Positions 24,297 to 34,700 of a stretch of 64,000 nucleotides of DNA are shown here, piece after piece. The stretch is from Hyposmocoma kahamanoa (lineage: Eukaryota > Arthropoda > Insecta > Lepidoptera > Cosmopterigidae): contig NW_020653200.1 of NCBI RefSeq assembly GCF_003589595.1, positions 1,395,726 through 1,459,725 of the forward strand. The letters are read 5' to 3'. Under the pieces are notes generated by a model. The model was not told the DNA's origin. It saw only the letters and a program-made list of their open reading frames with translations, and ran no database searches. The first letter of the stretch is position 1. Each line of letters opens with the position of its first letter. The translations under genes and the position numbers were made by a program.

Positions 24297-24330
24297 TACA
24301 CCCACACACACACACACACACACACACAAG
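24121..24330. repeat. (CA)n / (CT)n compound microsatellite
   Basis: Long CA runs with CT and CG patches. It lies between the stop of host LINE piece 3 and the A-rich end at about 24570-24590, so it expanded inside the LINE's 3' UTR or inserted there. Confidence 0.95.
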
Positions 24331-24679
24331 TTGGATACACATTACATACTGAAAATTTTTTATTTTATTTTTAATTTTTATTAATTTTTTTATTTTTTTA
24401 TTTTCATTTTTAATTTTTCCATTTTAAATATCATTATATCTTAAAACTAACCCACTGATGTAACTTTGTTGTAAATTCTGTTTTAAGCTTAGTTACAAGG
24501 CTTTCCCAACACAAGCATACATTTGCTTAAAGGGAGGACCTGATCTACCATTGTTGAACCAAATTGAGAAATAAATAAATTTTTAATTTTTTTAATTTTA
24601 ATAATGTATACTTTAAACGTAGGTAAAATAGTATAGTATGGTATTTAGCATTTAGTATATAGTATAGTATAGTAGGTAT

Positions 24680-24960
24680 AGTATATAGAGCTCCACGTGA
24701 AAGAGTTCGTCCAGGGAAGTACCGCCACTTTACCTCTTTCTGCGGCCAAGTACTCGGACTAATATGAACATTACTTTCATATAATAATACATTTACTGCA
24801 TTTCCCTCTGGAAAGGTAAAGGTGCTGGTGAAATTACAGGCACATGGGTATTTTCAACTTTTGTCTCAGGTTGATGGTCGAAATGGCAATGCCCCTAAGA
24901 TCTTTGCCACCAGTCGCGCAACTCGTTCGTCCAATCACTTGGTATCGTAAAAAAAAAGAA
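24680..24960 (+). mobile_element. SINE-like repeat R1, copy 1
   Basis: Member of the commonest repeat here. Shared words in order: TAGAGCTCC, AGAGTTCGTCCAGGGAAGTA, TTTCTGC.GCCAAG, GGGTAAGGGTGCTGGTGAAA (here with GAAAGGTAAAGGTGC), TTACAGGCACATGGG, TGTCTCAGG, GCCCCTCAGATCTTTG (here CCTAAG), CTTGGTATC and a final A run. No protein is encoded. The A-rich 3' end and uniform length of about 280 bp suggest a SINE; an internal promoter was not identified. Confidence 0.75.
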
Positions 24961-25334
24961 GTAAAATAAAGGTTCAATTTCTACACTACATTTAATCTCT
25001 TAAATCTTATTATAAAATTTCAAGTGCTTCAAATGCATTTAAAATAGACTTAAAATTAAATGACTAAAATCCATTAAATCCATGACAGTTACACAAACGT
25101 CATACAGCGACGTGATAGACCTAACAAGTTATCGCCATAAAATTAAACTGTAGGCATACTAAATTCACTTTTGTCTTTACAAAATCATATTGTTACTAAA
25201 ATAACATAAGAGGATATAAGCAAGGTTTTTGCCTATCAATCTAGAATAAGTACTAAAAGCAGGTAACATAAGGAACATTCTCCGTAAATACTCGTACATT
25301 CATAGATCGTGATCAATAGAAGCGCAGCGCGCAT

Positions 25335-25640
25335 ATAGTGGCAGTATAGCTCCATGTGAAGCGGTTCGTCCCGGCAAGTACTGCCACCTTACCTATTTCT
25401 GCCGCCAAGCAGTAATGTCACCATTACTGTGTTACGGCTTTGAAGGGTAAGGGTGCTGTTGAAATTATAGGCACATGGGACTTGTCAACTTATGTCTCAG
25501 GGTGACAAACGCAGTGGTAGTGGCCCTCAGATCTTTACAATTTAAAACTATGGTGGCACTGTAACTGTCATGGACAGGCCTGTAGCTTACCATCACGCAC
25601 ACGACTTATTCGTCCCGATGGTATAAAGAAAAAAAAAACA
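25335..25640 (+). mobile_element. SINE-like repeat R1, copy 2
   Basis: Nearly complete copy, from ATAGCTCCATGTGAAGCGG to the A run at 25627-25638. It includes the segment GGACAGGCCTGTAGCTTACC, which is missing in copy 1. Confidence 0.8.
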
Positions 25641-25796
25641 CGAATCTTTCTTAGCATCCACTCAAATTGCAACATCTACAAACGGAATTAGATACTCGGG
25701 AGTATCTCAACCGGCAGGCATGAAATCAACACAAAAAATACAACTGTATAGGTCAATATGTAAAGAATGGGAATGGGAAGAATATTAAATTGTATA

Positions 25797-25831
25797 CTTT
25801 TCGCGTACAAAATAATTTTGTACGCGAAAAG
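25797..25831. repeat. perfect 16-bp hairpin
   Basis: CTTTTCGCGTACAAAA at 25797-25812 is the exact reverse complement of 25816-25831, with loop TAA. It is the tightest small palindrome in the window. No flanking element was recognised. Confidence 0.9.
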
Positions 25832-25849
25832 CAGTGCAGGACTGTGAAT

Positions 25850-27150
25850 AATTTATTAAAAAAAACCGACCTCAAAAGTTAACTCCGCTTTCGCTGTGTT
25901 CGGTACCATGGTCTCTTCAAGAATACAAAAAACGGATAATATGGAAATCTTCCTCAAACGTGATAATAATGTGAGCCCAAATACAAGGTAGCTGCTAGGG
26001 ATGCACTATTTTTTGCTTAAAATGGAATTTTTGGATGCCAATGAATTGTATGCACCTGAATCGATCCACAAATCGGATCATACGCTCTTGAATCGACTTT
26101 ATAAAAATTCCAAAACTAATTTCGATAAAAAGTCATAATTTTGACAGCCTTTTCGACCTCAGTTGTTTATGACTCTCATTAGAGTGACATCAACCAGTGA
26201 GAAAAGACGTTTAGATGGCACAAAAGAAGCAACAATCGTAAACTTAAGGCCGGATAGTCATCAGCGAGTAACAGATACAGTAACGAGGTTCCAGCGTGTA
26301 CGCTTGAATCAATCTTCAATCAGACGGCTCACTGCGAACCGCACGCGTTCCGCTCGCGGCAAACTCGCGAACCACGTACACACTATGATTTTTAGATATA
26401 CAACGTGCAACGGTTACAGCTCCCGAGTAATACCCGGCTTTATGGTACTTAGATGTTGCCAAACTACTTTTCTTGCAGATCAATATAAAATAAGATTACC
26501 GTTACGATTCAGTAAGGGTTCAGAAAGGGGCCCAGTTTTGTTTAAATTACTTAATGTCCGTGAATGTGAATGGACCGAAATGCTTAAAAATCGGACTGAA
26601 ATGTATACAGACAAAAAATCGCTATCGTATACACTTGAATCGATCTTGATAAAAATTGAATCGTAATGTGCATCCGTAGTAGCTGCTATACACTGTTGAG
26701 GAGTTCCTCTCATCTGTCTGCCATTTCAATCATCAGATCACCTCTAGGTCCCATGACATTTTGCTTTCATTGGAAATTATATCTTTGTGCCAAGTTTTAT
26801 TGAAATCGATTAACGGAAAGCGGGAAACAGTCAATAAGCTGGATTCATTTCCTAATTTGCTACTCTTAAAGGTGGATTAACTTCAAGTTCGTAGGTTTTC
26901 GCGATTGTTACACATAGGAAATGAAACTATTTTTCCTGATTTAAATCACGTATATCTGTTTTTTCAAACAAACCTTGTTGTGTATATTTGTTTTTTCAAA
27001 CGTTTTGTTTGAAAAAACAAATATACGCGATTTAAATAATCCACATTTCCTATGTGGATTAACTTCTTCAAATTTGAATGGGACCACTAATGGGTATGCC
27101 CTTTTCAACAAAAATGAAACATCTAAATCAGTTCACAAATGTCGGAGCCA
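25850..27150 (+). repeat. dispersed repeat R3, copy 1
   Basis: Three blocks occur in the same order here and at 63645-64000: ACCGACCTCAAAAG (about 25865), TGCCAAGTTTTATTGAAAT (about 26787) and TGGGACCACTA followed by TTCAACAAAAATGAA and CAGTTCACAAATG (about 27078-27145). This copy is longer between the blocks and contains a MITE-A insertion at 26890-27060. A plus frame of 167 codons (26163-26666) lies inside; it resembles nothing I know. Repeats with an ACCGACCTCAAAAG start are common in Lepidoptera, possibly Helitron-derived, which I cannot verify. Confidence 0.5.
26890..27060. mobile_element. palindromic MITE-A, best copy
   Basis: The outer words GATTGTTACACATAGGAAATG and CACATTTCCTATGTGGATT mark the ends. 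The core is a perfect 20-bp inverted repeat, GTATATTTGTTTTTTCAAAC at 26982-27001 against 27007-27026, with a 5-nt loop. Related sequences lie at about 14347-14400, 31990-32085, 42320-42505, 53930-54060 and 60885-60950. Non-coding; the source of its transposase is unknown. Confidence 0.75.
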
Positions 27151-27219
27151 TCGCGTAACATACATACAAAGAACATTCAAATTCTCCTCCCTTTTTAAAG
27201 TTGGTTAAAAAGAAAAGTA

Positions 27220-28130
27220 AGATAGACTGCTGTTGCGCCTCCACAGGGAAACTACATTCCGACTAATACATAAGTTAATATTTAACAACAAGAGTCTAGT
27301 AAACTACACGTATGAATTACAAAGATATTCTTACATAGCTAGGTAAGTGAACATTTATAATACGCTTACATTAAATTCTATAGCGCCTTACCACGTAATA
27401 AGCAATAGAGTTTGTCGATAAGCGACGTTATAAACATAGAAAAATGTACAATAAGCAAAGTGGTGTTTGTCTAAGTACTATAGTACGCCACAGAATTTAC
27501 AAATGCATTTGATTTCTCTGTCATTTGAGCTTGATATGTTGTAAAAACTCAAATTCTAGCCAAACAATTGCACATTTCTAAGAATTACATAGAAGCTGGA
27601 CAGTAATAATAATGTAACTTAGTAAGTAAAAAATTAATAACACAATCACATGTCACTGTTATTTACATTACTGTATTAAAACATTGTATATTTAGTAAAC
27701 TACGCATATTATACAAATTAATGTAGCAAAGCGATTATTAAAAACTTTAAATTGATATCGAAACTTACGTCATAAATTAGCAGATTTCTCGTAACACATA
27801 ACAACTACGGTGTATTAAAATGTAATAAGAGCAAAAATTCTGTCGATATCAACATCCTAAACTTATCTTTACACTGGAAACTAGACTGCACATGGTTACA
27901 CCATTTTTCACGAATATAAATGTACTCATTTTCTTTCTTTTTAAATTCTTTCGTTCAAATACCCATCATATTTCTCTTTCAATTACAACCAAACAATTAT
28001 TAATACTTTTAATAGACTGTGTCCACAGCAGAACAAGAAAAAGACAATAAATAAGATTATGGTATACGACAAATTTACTACACACTAAAACTTGAAAGTT
28101 TAAACAACGTGTCTTCAAATTAAGACAATG
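27220..28130. other. AT-rich stretch downstream of the Ras-like gene
   Basis: No gene, RNA or recognised repeat is seen. It lies 3' of the gene's coding end (28549) and could hold part of a long 3' UTR. Confidence 0.4.
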
Positions 28131-28258
28131 TCTATTCACTTGTGGGTGACGCTTTGCGAACCCCAGCACGTGGCTTGTGTTTGGCCTCTCCACTTGGGAC
28201 ACTTGTGCAGCTACAGCGGATTTCGGCGAATGCTCTCGAAGTTTTGTTGTCCTGAAGA

Positions 28259-28264
28259 TTTATT
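28259..28264 (-). promoter_or_regulatory. possible polyadenylation signal of the Ras-like gene
   Basis: AATAAA on the minus strand, 285 nt past the stop codon. It is the first canonical hexamer I noticed downstream, but AT-rich DNA makes chance matches likely. Confidence 0.3.
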
Positions 28265-28548
28265 AAGTAAGACGATAGTTTAAGAGGTAAATATTTCAAC
28301 CAATATCGAAATGCTTCTTCATTCGAGCGATTGTAGAGAGTATTTTCTATGCTTGCCATTACGGAAAAACGTCCAATGGAAAAGTTCAATTTTAAGTAAA
28401 TAATAATAATTTCTATTTTCTTCGGCCAATGTTTTCATATGGCTGTGTTAACAACGAGACGCCGAAGACGAAAGTCCATTTACATCAGTTCGCAGCAGTA
28501 TGTAGCTAAGCAACAAGTGTCTATGCTGGAGCTACTGGAGGCCAACTG

Positions 28549-28785
28549 TTAATCCTTTGGGAGAGCCGAATCACTCTTTCCCCGAGAGTAAACGCGATGA
28601 GCTCCGCCCTTAGATCCCAGCATGCGGTCGAGCAGGCTGTGCTTGGCCCGACGGCGGAGTATCAGCACTTCACGGCATAAATCGTTGAAAACTTCGCCGA
28701 CTTGGGCCACTTGTTCAGCTGCAGCTACCTCAGCAAAAGCGCACTCAAAGTCTTTCGCCAAGATCTCTCCTTCCTCTAAGCTGAC
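28549..28785 (-). CDS. Ras-like gene, last coding exon
   Basis: 237 nt including TAA, 78 residues from VSLEEGEILAKDF to KSDSALPKD. Acceptor CTCCTTTCAG. It carries the weak G5 motif EVAAAE, helix 5 (FNDLCREVLILRRRAK) and a basic tail with no prenylation cysteine. Confidence 0.9.
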   Translation of the reverse strand, partial: VSLEEGEILAKDFECAFAEVAAAEQVAQVGEVFNDLCREVLILRRRAKHSLLDRMLGSKGGAHRVYSRGKSDSALPKD

Positions 28786-31700
28786 CTGAAAGGAGACGCA
28801 GAATGTGGGCCATAATTATCACGCTCATTAGCGCTTAGTTTATTATTAGATTTCACAGGGGCGGGTAACGTGTAAGCTATTAGATTACGGAATATTAATA
28901 CTGTTGTATCGATGCGTTCATCGATCGCCGAACGTCAACCGCAATTATGTCCGCCTTGGCAATGAGCTGTGTTTCATATTATGTTGGTCACAGTATATTC
29001 GTGTCCACACTTTAGTATATAGTATTTAGTACAACTGATCGTTACCGCGGACGTCATCGCGAATACAGGCTAAACATGTCATTTTAATCAGGCCTTGTAC
29101 ATAATTTGCCTTATGTTTAACTACTATATTGATACCTTTCTCGAAGGCCTCATCGATAAAGGTATGGATATATTCAAATCTGTCGAATTTCCTTGTTAGA
29201 AATTTAAGCTTCATAGTTAGGTAATATAAAAAATTGACGATTTGTAGTTTCTATCGTTCGTATTATTACTTTAGTATACCTATGGTTTTTTTATGTGTAC
29301 ATATGACTGGACACGTATCATACCTGCCGCAGATGTACCATGTCAGCCTTGTTCCCCACGAGTGTAAGCGGGATCTCAGGCTGTAGAATTTGCCGGGCGC
29401 GTCGCACGAAGTTGAACGACTCCCGGTCCATGATCGAGTACACGAAGCACAGCCCGTCAGCCCATTGGGCCACATCCGAAGTCGGCAAATCATCGAGGTT
29501 CTGCAATAATATCAGTATTCATCATATAATAAGTAATATATAATAATCTATTTATAAGCTTAAATAAGTCTGTAACCAGTTAGTAAAGAATACTTTTAAG
29601 GCACTACGGCTCGTATTCTAGAACTCTACTCAATGCTCAAGTCAGGATTTGAGTATGGTTTAAAGCATTCGAAATCATACTCAAGTCCCTGCCATTAGGG
29701 TCCTATTTCCAGTGCTTGTGTTTCAATTGCAATCCTGACTTGAGCATTGAGTAGAGTACTGGAATACGACCCTTAGATTGCACCGCTTGCAATATGTTTG
29801 ACAGCACTAGTTCACTTTTCTCTAAACCAACCTTTTATTGACGTTAGAACCGTGCAGTCCGATATTTACTGTAGTTGAAATAAATATTCGGATTATTCAG
29901 CCTGTTTTTTGCTATTCAGTATGTATTCATAATGTAAATTTTATAAAGTTCGCGAAAGTACCATTTTTCGCTTCTTTACCTAAAAGATCAAAGGAAATGT
30001 AACAAAACTAAAAGATCAAAAAGCTTACGTAAGAAATGAGCACTTCCTACTTATTATGTAGTTTACGCATGTCTACGTAAATACTAAAATCAAACAAGTA
30101 TTTATTATTTGCTAACCAAAATGAAATTAAACTTTTGAAAGTTAATCAAAGTGAAGTGTTATAAACAATTACTTATTTCTAAGATCTAATTGCATATTGT
30201 CATAAATTTAAATTATAAACTTGAAAATTAAAGTACCTTTTTGTTTCATGTTGGTGTATCAGGGTCAAGTCACACTGAAAACGCAGCGGCTGGAGAAGCA
30301 TTATTCTTCTAAAGAAAAAAGTCCGAATTAATTTGAAGTGGTAGAATGTATAATACGGCACCGCGAGCAGCCGCGAGGCCGACCGAGATTTGTAGCGACT
30401 AGTTCAAAGAGGCATGGCACCGTGTTAGTTCCTCCGGCCGCTGCACGCCTCTGCTCATTCAGTGGGACTTGACCTTTGATCAGGTGGAATAGTTTAGCCG
30501 AATATCCGGTATTCTGTCAAAGGCCTAATATACTATTCATTGCAACACTAATATTTACACACTACACTACCTTGGGACAGGTATCCAGTATTTCGAAGAG
30601 TATCGGTTCTCCATCCAGCAAAACCTCATGGCGATACTTGAAATCTGCAGTCGTTCAAACACAAAGATTAATTAATTGTAAATAATTTTTATTTCAGTAC
30701 TGAATTATACAATATAACCCTTTAAAAAAATATATACCGTTAAATTATATACCGGGTTATTTATAAAATACAACCTCTCAGGACTGTATTGTTATCATCG
30801 TCGTTGTTCCATGACTTTTAATAATTCCTCAGTTTTACTTTCGCACAAAAGCAACAATATTTGAGTAGATCTCTGTAAACTGTGATAACTCTGTCCAAAT
30901 ACCAGTCCTATACAAAACGCATGCAAGAGGTGCCATGGATGGATGGCCCTTACTTCGTCTCTATTTCTGTTTATATACTCGATGTACGTAGGCTAGATTT
31001 GATCTATATATCGTAAATAATAATAATATTACTAATACGCGAAATTTACCTTGTTGGTGGTCGTATTCGCCGATATATCTTTTGGTAAGGAACCGCACAG
31101 TGAGAGCTGAAAAGAAAGAAGTATGTCGTATGTAATAACGTCGGGTTTATTAGTACTGTATTTAAATCAAATCATTTATTTGCTACAAACATAGTGGTTT
31201 AGTTAACAAAGTAATATAGTAAGTAGAAACATGTTTACAAAATAAAACAGCCAAGCCAAAAAATGGTCGTCACATGGTAACATTAAATTATATAATCAGT
31301 ATTACAGTAATAATTTGTCTATTAGTCATAATAGTCACAGGTACCTACATAAATTAATTTAATTTTATTTTTATAATAGTAATTATTGGAAAAAATCCAT
31401 AATAGTATAACATAATTTATCTCATAACAATTCGCATTTAATGGGCAAGTCTATAGCGTCATTTGATACTCTATTGTAAATTCTGACACACATGCACAAA
31501 CAGTTTTGATTATATTTTTCCATCGTAGATAGTTCGAAAAATAGTACTCTGAAAAGATGTCTGTAATTTCGAGGTTATTTTTAAGGGGCTTTTGTAAACA
31601 TCAACACAGACAACTTTTGCTATAAATAAGAGATTCTCTGAAAGTAAATTAAGCAGAAATTGTACTTGTTTATATACCAATTAGACCCAAATATACTCAA

Positions 31701-34700
31701 CAATGACTCGATTTCAAGCCTATCTTCGCATTAAATCAAATATTGATAAGCCCTTTTTCCGAGCTAGTTAATTTTAATAATTATTTTATCTTTCGAGATT
31801 AGATCTCAAATTATTTTTTACGTTTTGAAGCTTGTAATAAAACGCAATATTTATTCGTGTAATTTAGTTCATGTGGAGACAATTTTGAAATAAGAATTAC
31901 CTCAAATTTCTCCACCCATAAAGTCATCTAGCCCGTAAATTAGTTGGTTGATGAGAACATTCTAGTTATAGATGGCGACTATTGAAGAGCTCTTGGTTTG
32001 TACATGGGAAACGAAACAAAAAACTTTTTAGCGCATCTAAATCACGTGTATTTATTTATCAAACGTGTTTTCTTCGCAAAATGTTAGGGGCACTTTGCAG
32101 GTACCGTGATCACGATTGACTGAGATGGTGAAGTCATCAACCAGTTATGCCTAATAATAATGCAAATCACTATATTTTATTATTATAGTTACAAAAGACG
32201 ACCTTGATGGCACAACAATTTGCACTGGCTGAGGAGGTCCCCAGATTCGATTCCTGGTAGGACCAATTTGGGACATGAACTTTTCTAAATTGGTTCTAGT
32301 CTCGTTTTCCTGGGAAGCGAGACTCTTGTACTCATATTACTGGGAATTCCCTAGTTTGAGAGCAGGCAGTTGGTGTGGTTGCATGGCATATTATTATTTT
32401 GGATATCTATGTTAGGCTCTCGTCTCTCCCAAGGCCTAAAAGCGAGGGGAGAGGCGATTTTGTTGTTGTATTATATTATTGTTATTGAACTATTAGTAGC
32501 GGTAGAGCTCCTTTTGAAAGAGTTCGACCAGGGACTACTGCCCAGTGATTTTCGCAATTGTGATTTTTTCGCGGCGTGGTCGAAAGTCATAGTATAAGTT
32601 GCCAAAATAGATATGTAAAATTTTTTGTTGTCAAGTATACCTAAATCTTCATCAGGAGCCACTAAAGAAAAATTCCTACGTCGACGTTATAGTATATTTA
32701 TAATTTTTTTTAGTACTGATTTCTAAGTTTGGTGACGCGTCCACAACCTGTGTCTGAAACTTGTTATCTTTATTGAAGAAAAAAAAACGAACCTTAGTTT
32801 GTTACAAATGGTTATAATTATTAATACAAAGATCAAACACTCAGAAGAAAGTCCTTCGATCCGGCCGGATTCGAAGCGACGTCTTCTAGCATACCGTGTC
32901 AGACGCTATATCAACTAAGCCACGGAACGAACCAGCGGACTTCACGAATTTTTCTATGTGCTTGTTGTCGTGCCTTTGTATTTGGTTTTTCAACGTCTTT
33001 GAGTCGTAGCGCCATCTATGAGAAATCTATGAAAGTTTATTAAATTAAATTTTGATAAGATTGGCATCGCCCCAATCTGAGACCGCCTTAAGTGTCAAAT
33101 CCAAACGACTACGCATGGAGTCTCGATAAGACTGGATGTCCTGACCCTTGCATTGGTCAAGTACCTACCTACAACTGTGCTGTCGTCAGCATACGCAAAG
33201 GTGCCTGGAATTAACATATCATTGATATGCAGCAGAAAGAGAGTTCCAGACAGCACGGAACCCTAAGGAACTCTGGCATCAATCGCTCGATGTTCGGAAG
33301 AGTAGCCTTCTAAGACTACTCGAATCAAATGTTGCCTCAAGAAATCCGAGATCCAATTGCAAAGGTCAGTGGGACGCCCATAAAAGGCAAACTTGCTTAA
33401 AATACATGCGCGCCAGGTGCTGTCAAAGACTTTAGAATGCTTCGCCTTGCTTTTCTATAGCCTCGCTCCATATGTGACAGGCATACACAAGAATATCCCC
33501 AGTAGATCGCCCTCGCCGGAATCCGTTTTGGCAATCACTAAGGAGGTCGTTGTCTTCAAGGCACGACAGGCACGGTTGTTGAGTACAAGTTCCATAGTCT
33601 TGCAAAGAACGGAAGTGACTGAGATAGGTCTACAGTTGACATGGTCAGCACTGCTTCCTTTTTCCGGCACAGGTTGAACGTTTGCAAGCTTCCACAACCT
33701 AGGAACTACATCAGTTTCTAGTGAGAGGCGATATAATCGTATGAGAACAGGAGACAACTCAGGCGCATAATCACGTAGGACTAATACTGGAATTCCATCT
33801 GGCCCATGTCTGGACTCCGCAGGGATCTAAGCAGCATATAGCAGGCAGCTTAGGTTTTGTATTTGGAAGGTCTGCATTCAAGGAGAGATCTGGGAGATTC
33901 CGCTGGGAGATCAATGTTGATGTTATCCAGTGATCGCCCGATGTCTGCTCAAGCCTATGTCGTCGTCGTAGCAGCGTGCACGTTGAAGATTGTTTAGTGA
34001 GGCATTTACAAAGTTTTAGGATTTAAATAGGACAGCTAATTAGTGAATATATTTGAATTGTTTGAGTAGGGAGTGGTCATGGTCTGTCCTTTTTGATGGG
34101 TTTTTGGCAGATTGAAGCCATAGCCTTCTCCGTGGTTTTGTTCTGTTATGATATGAGATATAACAGCTTAGCCTGTAGTAAAGGCTGTCCACAATTGTAA
34201 GTGGCTTATCATCAGTAGGGCTCCAGATAGGGATGTTCACCCCTTCAATTGTGAGGAAGAGGGATGTAGCAGGCAGCTTAGGTTTTGTATTTGGAATTAT
34301 ATAAATAATAGAGGGTTTATGTCAAACAGACATCTTAGTAATTCTAGACCAAGATTCCAAATGGAATACATGTTATATTTATGAATAATCGTCGTATATC
34401 TTATAAAAGTACCTCTCTTAAGCAATCTGAGTTACGTCATTTACTACTGTAAAGGACGTAACACAGATTGCTTTTTGGCGTATGCGAACTGGTGCCATAG
34501 TGCAACTAGCCTGAAGGTAAGTGGTAGGTTCCCTGCGGCATCCAGACGCCAACTCTCTGCAAAGAGTGAGGTAAAAAGATTCGCCTTCTTTTCCGCAGTA
34601 TGGGCCTGCGAGCCGTCCGGTTTCAGCGGAGATGGTAAAGATGGGTAAAGTTAGTTTCGACCGCTTTAGCTAGGGACCAAAAGGATTTGCTACCTGCCGA

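Larger units (their letters stand above)
15595..24590 (+). mobile_element. CR1/Jockey-like host LINE, split in three by two insertions
   Basis: Three plus-strand pieces follow each other as one LINE: endonuclease end and linker (15595-16124), RT (19504-21156), and RT C-terminus plus 3' UTR (about 23915-24590, ending AATAAATAAATTTTT). Between them sit two minus-strand LINEs, 16125-19503 and about 21157-23912. The split at the first site is exact: TATTAA occurs at 16119-16124 and again at 19504-19509, and joining the pieces over it keeps the frame (KII then NHPRSLWTTVNEITQ). The host copy is 5'-truncated inside the endonuclease. Confidence 0.85.

Noticed and set aside
24133..24384. Open frames through the CA microsatellite on both strands
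   Set aside because: His-Thr and Cys-Val runs are products of the dinucleotide repeat.
26163..26666. 167-codon plus-strand frame as a host gene
   Set aside because: No motif, no relatives known to me, lies inside a dispersed repeat with no splice or codon support.
28132..28389. 85-codon frame downstream of the Ras-like stop as a second gene
   Set aside because: Lies where the 3' UTR is expected, shows no domain, and has no splice or start support.
33455..33677. Plus-strand frame over the broken LINE
   Set aside because: Antisense shadow of the RT remnant.
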